Source of the DNA: an uncultured Bdellovibrio sp.
Lineage (GTDB): Bacteria; Bdellovibrionota; Bdellovibrionia; Bdellovibrionales; Bdellovibrionaceae
Direction of reading: 5' to 3'
Assembly (NCBI GenBank): GCA_946482355.1
Contig: CAMLRE010000161.1
Coordinates: forward strand, 1-5,659
Length of the DNA stretch: 5,659 bases
The translations under genes and the position numbers were made by a program. This document shows positions 1 to 5,659 of this stretch, piece by piece; the first letter of the stretch is position 1; every line of letters begins with the position of its first letter. The notes under the pieces were generated by a model. The model made no database searches and was not told the DNA's origin. It was given only the letters and a program-made list of their open reading frames with translations.

Positions 1-2177
1 AAGATTTATTCTCTGGTAAACCAGATTTCAAAAAAATCTTGGCTGAGCCTTACGCTAAATTAACAGCTGAAGAGCAAGCATTCATGGATGGTCCGGTTGA
101 AGAGCTTTGCAAAATGGCTAACCCTTGGAAAATCTGGCGTAACCGTGAAATGCCGCAAGAGATGTGGCAATTCATTAAAGACAAAGGTTTCTTAGGAATG
201 ATTATTCCGAAAGAGTACGGCGGTCTTGGTTTTTCTAATATGGCGCACTCTGAAGTTGTAATGAAGTTATCAACTCGTTCAATTTCAGCTTCGATCTCTG
301 TGATGGTGCCTAATTCGCTTGGTCCTGCAGAATTATTAATTCACTACGGAACTGAAGCGCAAAAAAATCACTGGTTACCTCGTTTAGCAAAAGGACAAGA
401 AATCCCATGCTTCGGTTTAACTGAGCCACAAGCGGGTTCTGATGCGGGTTCTATCACTTCTTCTGGTGTTGTGTTTAAAGACACTGATGGTAAATTAAAA
501 ATTAAATTAAACTGGAATAAGCGTTGGATCACATTAGCGCAAGTTTCGACGGTGATCGGTTTAGCGTTCCGTTTACGTGACCCTGAAAATTTATTAGGTA
601 AAGGCGAAGACGTAGGTATCACTTGTGCCTTAGTTCCAGCTTCGACTCCTGGTGTGATTCATGATCGTCGTCACGATCCTTTATCAATTCCTTTCCACAA
701 CTGTCCTACGCAAGGTAAAGACGTTGTTGTAACAATCGAAGATGCTGTTGTTGGCGGTGCTGCTGGCTGCGGTAAAGGTTGGGGTATGTTAATGGAGTGT
801 TTAGCTGCGGGTCGCGGTGTATCACTTCCAGCGCAAAGTACTGGTGGAGCAAAACTTTGCTACCGTACAGCTTCTTCTCACGCATTTATTCGTAAGCAAT
901 TCGGTGTATCAATTGGTAAATTTGAAGGTGTTGAAGAGCCAATGGCTCGTATCGGTTCTAAAGCTTACGCCTTAGATGCCGCTCGTAGATTTACTTTAGG
1001 TGCACTTGATAAAGGTATTAAACCTCCGGTAGTTACTGCGATGATGAAATACCACGCGACAGAAATGTCTCGTTCAGCAGTGAATGACTGTATGGATATT
1101 ATGGGTGGTGCCGGTATTTCTTTAGGTCAAAGAAACTTGATCGCTGAAGGATATGTGGCAATGCCAATCGGTATTACGGTTGAAGGTGCAAACATCATGA
1201 CTCGTACTTTAATCATCTTCGGACAAGGTGCTTTACGTTGTCATCCTTATGCGTTTGAAGAAGTGCGTACTATCGCTGCTGGTAATGCTAAAGGTTTTGA
1301 TGCCGCATTCTGGGGGCATATCGGGCACGTAGTTTCTAATATGTGCCGTTCTATTCTTTTATCATTATCTCGTGGTTACTTAGCTTGTGCGCCTTCTGGT
1401 GTGCATCCTAAAACAAAAATCCACTACAGACGACTTCAATGGGCTTCAGCAACTTTTGCTATCTTAGCAGATGTAGCGATGGGCACATTAGGTGGACAAT
1501 TAAAATCAAAAGAAAAAATCACTGGTCGTTTTGCAGATATTTTCGCGAATATGTACTTATCGACTGCGGTATTACGCCGTTTTGAAGAAGAAGGGCAACG
1601 TGAAGAAGATCTTCCGTATGTTCAGTACTTCTTAAAACACTCAATGGCTGAAATCCAAAAATCATTTGATGGTTTATTTGATAACTTAAAATTAGAAGTT
1701 CCGTTTGTTGGTGGTATCTATCGTTTCGTCATGAAAGATATCTTAGGTGCTTGGTCACGTATCAACTCAATCGGTTCACAAGGTACTGATGGTTGGTCAC
1801 ACTTAATCACAGCTTCTATGATGAAAGCTGGCGAACAGCGTGATCGTATTACTTCTGGTATTTACTGGGTAGGTGAAAAAACTCACGGCCCTGCTGAAGT
1901 GATTGCTCGTCTTGCTAAAGGTGATCAAACAGCTCGTTTAGAAAACGCGTTTAACTTAGTAACTCGCGCAGAGGCGGCTGAAAAGAAAATCCGTGCAGCG
2001 ATCAAATCGGGCTCTATTCCTAAGAAAAAAGGTATGGCTTCATGGGAAGATGCTTTAGCTAAGAAAATTATCTCTCAAGATGAATTCAAACTTTTATCTG
2101 AAGCGGATAAAGTTCGTTACGATGCGATTCTCGTAGATGATTTCTCTGAGACTGAATATCAAAATAAACTTCCTTAA
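1..2177 (+). CDS. fadE: FadE-type acyl-CoA dehydrogenase, 5' truncated by the window edge
   Basis: This is the C-terminal 724 residues of a long acyl-CoA dehydrogenase, which oxidises acyl-CoA to trans-2-enoyl-CoA with FAD in the first step of beta-oxidation, probably at the inner membrane. The frame is open to the left edge (first whole codon at 3) and begins DLFSGKPDFKK, which matches an internal stretch of E. coli FadE as I recall it. Roughly 80 N-terminal residues, normally the membrane-anchoring part, are therefore missing, and the TTG at 39 is not the start. Counting that TTG as residue 1, recognisable blocks are PNSLGPAELL (91-100), the FAD/substrate loop CFGLTEPQAGSDAG (124-137), WNKRWITLA (159-167), and ITVEGANIMTRTLIIFGQGA (379-398). 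In that last block E382 sits where the catalytic base of the family is expected. The region after about 400 corresponds to the FadE-specific C-terminal domain (DUF1974). It ends intact at TAA, followed by two terminator-like structures. The family call is very secure. Confidence 0.96.
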   Translation, partial: DLFSGKPDFKKILAEPYAKLTAEEQAFMDGPVEELCKMANPWKIWRNREMPQEMWQFIKDKGFLGMIIPKEYGGLGFSNMAHSEVVMKLSTRSISASISVMVPNSLGPAELLIHYGTEAQKNHWLPRLAKGQEIPCFGLTEPQAGSDAGSITSSGVVFKDTDGKLKIKLNWNKRWITLAQVSTVIGLAFRLRDPENLLGKGEDVGITCALVPASTPGVIHDRRHDPLSIPFHNCPTQGKDVVVTIEDAVVGGAAGCGKGWGMLMECLAAGRGVSLPAQSTGGAKLCYRTASSHAFIRKQFGVSIGKFEGVEEPMARIGSKAYALDAARRFTLGALDKGIKPPVVTAMMKYHATEMSRSAVNDCMDIMGGAGISLGQRNLIAEGYVAMPIGITVEGANIMTRTLIIFGQGALRCHPYAFEEVRTIAAGNAKGFDAAFWGHIGHVVSNMCRSILLSLSRGYLACAPSGVHPKTKIHYRRLQWASATFAILADVAMGTLGGQLKSKEKITGRFADIFANMYLSTAVLRRFEEEGQREEDLPYVQYFLKHSMAEIQKSFDGLFDNLKLEVPFVGGIYRFVMKDILGAWSRINSIGSQGTDGWSHLITASMMKAGEQRDRITSGIYWVGEKTHGPAEVIARLAKGDQTARLENAFNLVTRAEAAEKKIRAAIKSGSIPKKKGMASWEDALAKKIISQDEFKLLSEADKVRYDAILVDDFSETEYQNKLP

Positions 2178-2187
2178 TCGGTAGGCT

Positions 2188-2216
2188 GGCCGCCCGCGGC
2201 CGTCCCTTTTTCGGGA
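2188..2216 (+). other. GC-rich patch with two small hairpins after fadE
   Basis: Directly after the fadE stop, about 45 bases (2178-2222) are roughly 73% GC, in sharp contrast to the AT-rich surroundings. They contain the inverted repeat GGCCGC-CC-GCGGCC (2188-2201), which is a 5-bp stem with a CCCG loop. A weaker stem TCCC/GGGA (2203-2206 with 2213-2216) follows, with TTTTTC in its loop. The first hairpin, a short spacer and five T's could act as a weak first terminator for fadE. The T-run is five bases away from the stem, which is poor for that role. It may instead be a remnant of a dispersed palindromic repeat. The function is open. Confidence 0.45.
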
Positions 2217-2230
2217 GCAGCGTATCGCAA

Positions 2231-2268
2231 AATAAAAAAGGCGACTTGAAGAAGTCGCCTTTTTTATT
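2231..2268. terminator. Bidirectional rho-independent terminator between fadE and the secreted protein gene
   Basis: A perfect 17-bp inverted repeat (2231-2247 with 2252-2268) surrounds the tetraloop GAAG. Its core is GGCGACTT/AAGTCGCC, flanked by an A-run on the left and a T-run on the right. Read on either strand it is a GC-containing hairpin followed by a U-tract. It lies 53 bases after the fadE stop and 22 bases beyond the stop of the convergent minus-strand gene at 2291, so it should end transcription from both sides. Confidence 0.93.
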
Positions 2269-2290
2269 ATTTAAAATCTATGATTCAAAT

Positions 2291-2944
2291 TTAGAATTTA
2301 ATTAAGCCTGTACCTAAAGATAAAGACGTATATTCTTTAGAAGCAAAAACGTAATAAGTTACTGAAGCATTTTGTGTGTTTTGTGAAGTGATGCTTTTAG
2401 CTGTTAATAGCTGGCCAGGGTTAACCACTAACTGGCCATTTGCTACATTTAAGTCGGCATTTAAATTTAAATAACCGTTAAATGGTGATAAGTAAGCTGC
2501 GATACGCTCATAGCCCGCAGGTGCTGCTACTGGAAGGTCGATCGCTTGATTTAAGCCAACTTGCGTCCATAGAGTTTTTTGACCAGTAAAAAAGTTTACA
2601 TCAGTTACACAAGTTTCATCATCTGATTGGTGAGATATTGTAGCTAAAACAGCTTTAGATAAGATAAAGCTCCAACCAGTTTTTACGTTTGTTAAAGAAA
2701 ATGTCATTTGGCCGATTTCAAATTGAGCTTCAGTTACGCAATAAAGATCGTTGTCATCACGGTGAGTAGAAAATTTTAAGTTGCTCGCTGAAGGCGTAGC
2801 TTTTGACGTAAAAGTTACGCTCATTTCGTATTTTCCAGCGTTTGTACCATTGTAAAGATTTGTGAAATCTAAAGTCGCGTTTTGCGTGAAAGCATAAACG
2901 TTAATATTTAAAAATAGACCAGCGATAAATAACATTGTTTTCAT
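2291..2944 (-). CDS. Secreted or cell-envelope protein of unknown function
   Basis: This is a 217-residue protein that I do not recognise. It opens with a plausible Sec signal peptide: K2, a hydrophobic core at about residues 4-14, and a V-Y-A cleavage site giving a mature protein from F19. The mature part is rich in N, T and S, with alternating hydrophobic stretches that suggest mostly beta structure. It has only two cysteines, C69 and C112, which could form a disulfide after export. There is no lipobox cysteine and no transmembrane helix beyond the signal. The chain ends in phenylalanine after a beta-like segment (YVFASKEYTSLSL...IKF). That ending recalls outer-membrane beta-barrel termini, but 199 mature residues without clear barrel periodicity do not establish one. 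The ATG is supported by a strong GAGGAG eight bases upstream. The gene follows yccF by 76 bases on the same strand with no terminator seen between them, and ends at the shared terminator 2231-2268. Confidence 0.85.
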   Translation of the reverse strand: MKTMLFIAGLFLNINVYAFTQNATLDFTNLYNGTNAGKYEMSVTFTSKATPSASNLKFSTHRDDNDLYCVTEAQFEIGQMTFSLTNVKTGWSFILSKAVLATISHQSDDETCVTDVNFFTGQKTLWTQVGLNQAIDLPVAAPAGYERIAAYLSPFNGYLNLNADLNVANGQLVVNPGQLLTAKSITSQNTQNASVTYYVFASKEYTSLSLGTGLIKF

Positions 2945-2971
2945 GGTTTACTCTCCTCAAGATTGGTGAGG
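2945..2971 (-). promoter_or_regulatory. Ribosome binding site of the secreted protein gene, partly inside a small inverted repeat
   Basis: In the minus-strand transcript, GAGGAG (2958-2953) stands eight bases before the ATG, a near-ideal Shine-Dalgarno sequence that fixes the start. Its first part lies in the arm TGAGG (2959-2955), which can pair with CCTCA (2971-2967) across a 7-base loop. A 5-bp stem is weak, so any masking of the site would be mild. The repeat may be accidental. Confidence 0.5.
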
Positions 2972-3020
2972 CCTTTGTGCCAAATCTAAGGAGTATTCTC
3001 AAGTTAGGGTATTGTTAAGA

Positions 3021-3413
3021 TTAAAAAATAATCGCTTTACCGACAGGAGCAAAAGAAATTTTAGCTAATTTAAAATGCTGAAGACCCACTGGAATTCCAA
3101 TCAGTGTAATGCAGAATAATAAGCCACATAAAATATGCATGGCTGCTAACCACCAACCGCAGAAGATAAACCAAATTACATTACCAATAAAACCTAAAGC
3201 ACCGGTTCCGATATCGTGGCCGCTGATTGTTTCTCTAGCCACAACTTGTGAACCAAAAGGCCATAAATTTAATAAACCAATATTAAAAGCAGCTCTTGCC
3301 CAAGGAATTCCAACAATTGAAATCACCATAATTAAAGCTGATGTAAACCATGAAATCGCGGTAGCCCAACCACCAAATACCAACCATAAAACATTTAATA
3401 AAAAACGTAACAT
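3021..3413 (-). CDS. yccF: YccF-family inner-membrane protein
   Basis: This is a 130-residue hydrophobic protein of the YccF family (DUF307), whose biochemical role is not settled. It is slightly shorter than the E. coli protein of about 148 residues. It shows the family's internal duplication: residues about 4-54 and 75-125 repeat the pattern N-V-(L/I)-W-x-(V/I)-F-x-G-W, then (V/I)GIP, then (W/A)-P-(F/V)-G. The second copy has the highly typical GWWLAAMHILCGLLF and GIPVGLQHFKLAKIS, which align well with E. coli YccF. Each copy has one to two membrane-spanning stretches (about 4-35 and 75-107). It starts a single base after the purE stop. Its Shine-Dalgarno GAGGA (3424-3420) lies within the last codons of purE, six bases from the ATG, so it is almost certainly translated from the purKE messenger. 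No obvious terminator follows it. The family assignment is secure and the function is unknown. Confidence 0.93.
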   Translation of the reverse strand: MLRFLLNVLWLVFGGWATAISWFTSALIMVISIVGIPWARAAFNIGLLNLWPFGSQVVARETISGHDIGTGALGFIGNVIWFIFCGWWLAAMHILCGLLFCITLIGIPVGLQHFKLAKISFAPVGKAIIF

Positions 3414-3414
3414 T

Positions 3415-3918
3415 TTAGATCCTCATTTTCTTAACTGTAGCGCTTTGATCATTTCTAAACTTTTCAAGCTTTTTGGCAATCTCTGAATTTTCAATCGCTA
3501 ACATTTGTAAGGCTAAAAGACCGGCGTTGGCTGAATTGCCAATTGATACGGTGGCCACGGGAACACCTTTGGGCATTTGCACAATCGAAAGTAAGCTATC
3601 CATACCATCTAATGATTTAGATTTAACAGGCACGCCGATTACCGGAAGTGTTGTGTAGCTTGCTGTCATTCCCGGTAAGTGGGCCGCACCACCAGCACCA
3701 GCGATAATCACTTTAATCCCGTTCTCGCGAGCGTTCATAGCAAAATCACGCATATCATCTGGCGTTCTATGTGCTGATAAAACTTTTTTCTCAAATGAAA
3801 TTTTAAAATCAGCTAACACATCACAGGCTGCTTTCATGGTTTCCCAATCAGATTGACTTCCCATGATCACCGCGACTTGAGCTTTAGATTTTTTAGAAGC
3901 AGATGTAACTTTTTTCAT
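3415..3918 (-). CDS. purE: N5-carboxyaminoimidazole ribonucleotide mutase (class I PurE)
   Basis: This cytoplasmic enzyme moves the carboxyl group of N5-CAIR to carbon 4, giving CAIR, in de novo purine synthesis. The 167-residue chain has all family blocks: [12 protein letters not shown] (18-29), the histidine motif SAHRTP (48-53), [14 protein letters not shown] (71-84), [17 protein letters not shown] (111-127) and [11 protein letters not shown] (131-141). H50 and H80 match the conserved active-site histidines. The loop after SIG is two residues shorter than in E. coli PurE. The first 14 residues form a lysine- and serine-rich tail before the usual start of the fold. I kept this start because the ATG overlaps the purK stop as ATGA and has AAGGA about ten bases upstream. 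An adjacent purK marks it as class I (mutase) rather than the class II form that uses CO2 directly. Confidence 0.97.
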   Translation of the reverse strand: MKKVTSASKKSKAQVAVIMGSQSDWETMKAACDVLADFKISFEKKVLSAHRTPDDMRDFAMNARENGIKVIIAGAGGAAHLPGMTASYTTLPVIGVPVKSKSLDGMDSLLSIVQMPKGVPVATVSIGNSANAGLLALQMLAIENSEIAKKLEKFRNDQSATVKKMRI

Positions 3919-5066
3919 AATGAGTACATTCCTTTTAATTTTCTAACAGTTGAGAAGATTTCATCTTTATTGTTTCCGCAAACCGTGAAGTGACCCATTT
4001 TTCGCCCGGGTTTGGAGTGAGTTTTTCCGTAAAGATGTAAATGGCCGTTGGGCACCTTCATAAATTCATTGATCGGTTGCAGTTCGGCCACTTGCGATTT
4101 TGTACCTAGTAAGTTTAACATCACCGCGCATTTTGTAACTAACGTCGTTTCACCTAAAGGTAAATTTAAAACACTGCGCACGTGATTGTGAAACTGTGAC
4201 GTTACACATGCGTTCATCGTATAATGACCTGAATTGTGCGGGCGTGGAGCAGATTCATTGAGATAAACTTTACCATCAGCTGTTAAGAAAAATTCGAAAG
4301 CATAAATGCCACGGGCATCAATCGCTGTCATCGCACGTTCGGTGTAATCTTTAATTTGTTTTTCAATATCTACTGAAATCTCTGAAGGCGATGTAACATA
4401 ATGACAAATGTGATTTTCCTGAACAGTTTCAGCGATCGGGTAAAACACAGTACCTGTAGAATTACGAGCCGCCATGATCGCCACTTCTTTAGTGTACGGA
4501 ACAAAAGCTTCAACAAGCTTTTGTCCTTTTAATTTTACTAAAGCGTCTTCGATCATATCTTCAGATTTGATCGTTACATTGCCGTAACCGTCGTAGCCAC
4601 CTTTGGCCGATTTTAAAACGACAGGCAGTCCGTACTGTTTAATAAAATCTAGAACATCATTTTTAGTAGAAACTTCTTTATAAGGACAAACCGCAATACC
4701 GGCTTTTACAAAAGTATTTTTCTCGGTGATTTTATCACCAATCAATTTAAATGTTTTAGCTGAAGGATAAAGTTTGCCCGGAAATTTATCTTCAATCGCA
4801 TCTAAAATCGTTTGATCGATAAATTCATTTTCTAAAGTGATAAAATCACATTGCTTTGCAAATTCTAGAATTTGTTCAAGATTATTAAAATCAGATTTAG
4901 TTGTAAAAGTTGAAACTTGTGAAGCGGGGCTTAGAGAGTCTTTAGGTGCTGTTAGAGATTCGTTGCAAAGGACATGGGTTTTGACTCCAAGGTCGTAGGC
5001 GGCCTGAGCTGTCATTCGCGACAACTGTCCGCTTCCTAAAATCCCTAATACCGTATTAGCATTCAT
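3915..5066 (-). CDS. purK: N5-carboxyaminoimidazole ribonucleotide synthase (PurK)
   Basis: This ATP-grasp enzyme joins AIR and bicarbonate at the cost of ATP to give N5-CAIR, the substrate of PurE. The 383 residues are a normal length. In order there are the N-terminal loop [11 protein letters not shown] (8-18), the nucleotide-binding lysine region with glycine-rich loop [13 protein letters not shown] (151-163), [18 protein letters not shown] (185-202), and a GIYAFEFF segment (253-260). [14 protein letters not shown] (270-283) follows, then the C-terminal PGRKMGH (353-359). E258 and E271 are the expected magnesium-binding glutamates. The acidic motif usually written YEFEN appears here as LENEF (78-82). 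The ATG is preceded directly by an in-frame TGA, so no earlier start exists. A candidate ribosome site AAAGGA (5083-5078) is 11 bases away, a little far. It is the first gene of the purK-purE-yccF operon, read from the promoter at about 5092-5127. Confidence 0.97.
   Translation of the reverse strand: MNANTVLGILGSGQLSRMTAQAAYDLGVKTHVLCNESLTAPKDSLSPASQVSTFTTKSDFNNLEQILEFAKQCDFITLENEFIDQTILDAIEDKFPGKLYPSAKTFKLIGDKITEKNTFVKAGIAVCPYKEVSTKNDVLDFIKQYGLPVVLKSAKGGYDGYGNVTIKSEDMIEDALVKLKGQKLVEAFVPYTKEVAIMAARNSTGTVFYPIAETVQENHICHYVTSPSEISVDIEKQIKDYTERAMTAIDARGIYAFEFFLTADGKVYLNESAPRPHNSGHYTMNACVTSQFHNHVRSVLNLPLGETTLVTKCAVMLNLLGTKSQVAELQPINEFMKVPNGHLHLYGKTHSKPGRKMGHFTVCGNNKDEIFSTVRKLKGMYSL
4501..4524. repeat. 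Perfect 10-bp inverted repeat inside purK
   Basis: ACAAAAGCTT (4501-4510) and AAGCTTTTGT (4515-4524) pair perfectly around the loop CAAC. On the + strand, antisense to purK, the hairpin is followed by CCTTTT and AATTTT, so it looks like a weak intrinsic terminator for antisense transcripts. In the sense direction it encodes the conserved QKLVEAFV segment and has no U-run after it. It may be a chance product of codon choice. Confidence 0.5.
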
Positions 5067-5084
5067 TCAAAGAATGATCCTTTA
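5063..5084 (-). promoter_or_regulatory. purK ribosome binding site and start-codon hairpin
   Basis: The purK messenger has AAAGGA (5083-5078), immediately followed by TCATTC-TTT-GAATGA (5077-5063), a perfect 6-bp inverted repeat whose 3' arm includes the start ATG (5066-5064). The spacing from the Shine-Dalgarno to the ATG is 11 bases, longer than usual. Folding of this hairpin would shorten the effective distance but would also cover the start codon. A regulatory role is inference only. Confidence 0.4.
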
Positions 5085-5091
5085 CTGAAGT

Positions 5092-5127
5092 ACTTTTGAA
5101 TATACGGGTGACGTCTTAAATATTCAA
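5092..5127 (-). promoter_or_regulatory. Probable sigma-70 type promoter of purK-purE-yccF
   Basis: On the minus strand TTGAAT (5127-5122) and TATATT (5104-5099) are separated by exactly 17 bases. They match four of six and five of six consensus positions. The predicted start at about 5092 gives a leader of some 26 bases that includes the AAAGGA ribosome site. That leader is too short for a purine riboswitch, and none is visible. A perfect TATAAT also occurs on this strand (5137-5132), but it lacks a -35 hexamer at proper spacing. Confidence 0.6.
5096..5127. repeat. 8-bp inverted repeat in the divergent purK/Nudix promoter region
   Basis: TTGAATAT (5096-5103) and ATATTCAA (5120-5127) form perfect arms separated by 16 bases, with the small palindrome GACGTC (5110-5115) near the centre. 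Each arm holds a TTGAAT that can be a -35 element for one strand and an ATATT that can be the -10 element for the other. The repeat could therefore produce two promoters, bind a dimeric regulator, or both. Confidence 0.6.
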
Positions 5128-5131
5128 TGAG
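5096..5131 (+). promoter_or_regulatory. Possible promoter of the Nudix hydrolase gene
   Basis: On the + strand TTGAAT (5096-5101) is followed after 17 bases by AATATT (5119-5124), a weaker match to the -10 consensus (four of six). The start would be near 5131, leaving about 13 bases before the ATG, with at best a poor ribosome site (TGAG at 5128-5131). TATGAT at 5136-5141 is a better -10 hexamer, but its transcript would begin at or inside the start codon. Confidence 0.35.
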
Positions 5132-5143
5132 ATTATATGATAC

Positions 5144-5590
5144 ATGGGTTCACCGCGAGTTAAGGTCAAAGCGCAGGTTTTAATTGCTTACAACGATAAG
5201 ATCCTCGTATATCGCGTTAAAGACGAAAAAACAGGTCTTCATATATATAGACTGATCGGTGGCCGTGTTGAATTCGGCGAACTGTCTGAAAAAGCAGCGA
5301 TTCGTGAGTTCTTTGAAGAAACGCATTTAGAAGTTCGCGCCCAAAAACTTTTGGGAAATTTTGAAAGCATCTATATATTACATGGAAAAACAAAACACGA
5401 AATTGTAATGGTTTACGCCTGTGAGTTCGTAGATCCGGCTTATTATAATAGACAGCGAATTAAACTTTTTGAAGAAGGCGAAATTTTAAATGACGCAGAA
5501 TGGATTGATCGAAAATTCCTCTGCCAAAAAACAACGCCATTTTACCCTGAGCATCTCAAAGACATTTTACTTGAAAAGACTTTAACCTAA
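5144..5590 (+). CDS. Nudix family hydrolase
   Basis: This 148-residue protein is a single Nudix domain, the usual size for these enzymes, which cleave nucleoside diphosphates linked to another group using a divalent metal. The Nudix box runs from G40 to L62 (GRVEFGELSEKAAIREFFEETHL). It fits the G-x5-E-x7-R-E-U-x-E-E-x-G-U pattern with E46, R54, E55, E58 and E59 all present. The one deviation is H61 where glycine is normal. The preceding LIGGRVEFGE resembles many small ADP-ribose or nucleotide pyrophosphatases, but the substrate cannot be told from the sequence. No signal peptide or membrane segment is seen, so it should be cytoplasmic. The ATG is the only reasonable start, although its Shine-Dalgarno is weak. 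It is transcribed away from purK. A link to nucleotide metabolism fits both genes but rests on position alone. Confidence 0.93.
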   Translation: MGSPRVKVKAQVLIAYNDKILVYRVKDEKTGLHIYRLIGGRVEFGELSEKAAIREFFEETHLEVRAQKLLGNFESIYILHGKTKHEIVMVYACEFVDPAYYNRQRIKLFEEGEILNDAEWIDRKFLCQKTTPFYPEHLKDILLEKTLT

Positions 5591-5598
5591 TCCTATAG

Positions 5599-5608
5599 TG
5601 TGATCACA
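5599..5608. repeat. 10-bp perfect palindrome TGTGATCACA after the Nudix gene
   Basis: The palindrome lies eight bases beyond the Nudix stop codon. Its halves equal the CRP half-sites TGTGA and TCACA, but with no spacer where CRP needs six bases, so it is not a normal CRP site. It could be an operator for a gene to the right of the window. Such a short palindrome can also be chance. Confidence 0.3.
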
Positions 5609-5659
5609 ACACTTAACCATCCATGTGTTCAGTAGACTAGTAACATATGTGATGTTTTT

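Noticed and set aside
39..41. TTG as the start codon of the fadE reading frame
   Set aside because: The frame stays open to base 3 and encodes DLFSGKPDFKK, which is an internal block of FadE, so the true start is outside the window.
368..622. 84-residue minus-strand open frame inside fadE
   Set aside because: It is antisense to the conserved FAD-binding region of fadE, has no recognisable domain, and its existence follows from codon use in fadE.
2411..2438. Two CTGGCCA copies flanking GGTTAACC in the secreted protein gene
   Set aside because: The palindromes are short and lie in coding sequence, with no further copies seen, so chance is the simplest explanation.
2972..3020. Promoter for the secreted protein gene (TTGAGA or TTAACA as -35)
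   Set aside because: Neither candidate has a -10 hexamer with acceptable match and spacing, so readthrough from yccF is equally likely.
3109..3486. 125-residue plus-strand open frame across yccF and the end of purE
   Set aside because: It is antisense to two well-supported genes and its translation resembles no family.
3473..3658. 61-residue plus-strand open frame
   Set aside because: It is antisense to conserved PurE blocks and has no independent support.
5132..5137. Perfect TATAAT on the minus strand as the purK -10 element
   Set aside because: No -35-like hexamer occurs 16-18 bases upstream and there is no extended -10 TGn, so the TTGAAT/TATATT pair is better supported.
5599..5608. CRP-binding site at TGTGATCACA
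   Set aside because: The CRP half-sites must be separated by six bases; here the spacer is absent.

Overview
The window reads as ordinary chromosomal DNA from a Gram-negative bacterium with moderately low GC, AT-rich wobble positions and heavy TTA use for leucine. It carries a FadE-type acyl-CoA dehydrogenase, a class I PurE/PurK pair, a YccF-type inner-membrane protein and an exported protein with a signal peptide. The protein types would suit a gammaproteobacterium or a low-GC Bdellovibrionota relative. No gene here fixes the taxon, so that placement is only a guess.

Layout: the 3' nine-tenths or so of fadE lies on the + strand (1-2177), with its N-terminus outside the window. It runs into a short GC-rich patch that can form small hairpins (about 2178-2222), and then into a strong two-way intrinsic terminator (2231-2268). 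That terminator also ends minus-strand transcription arriving from the right. The minus strand carries, in transcription order, purK (5066-3915), purE (3918-3415), yccF (3413-3021) and an unrecognised secreted protein gene (2944-2291). purK and purE overlap by ATGA, and yccF starts one base after the purE stop, so the first three form a tight, probably translationally coupled operon. The secreted protein gene follows after 76 bases with no visible terminator in between. It may be cotranscribed or have its own promoter. A Nudix hydrolase gene (5144-5590, +) diverges from purK across a 77-base intergenic region containing an 8-bp inverted repeat. The two arms of that repeat supply promoter-like hexamers for both directions.

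Working together: PurK and PurE carry out the two-step conversion of AIR to CAIR in de novo purine synthesis. YccF is a small membrane protein of unsettled function. FadE opens fatty-acid beta-oxidation and is unrelated to the purine genes, sharing only the terminator. The Nudix enzyme would hydrolyse a nucleoside diphosphate derivative, but its substrate cannot be read from the sequence.

No RNA genes, insertion sequences, CRISPR arrays or phage genes are visible, and there is no gene-free stretch longer than about 115 bases. I did not find convincing evidence of a new biological system. The points most worth a second look are the symmetric divergent promoter, the purKE-yccF coupling, the orphan secreted protein and the GC-rich patch after fadE.
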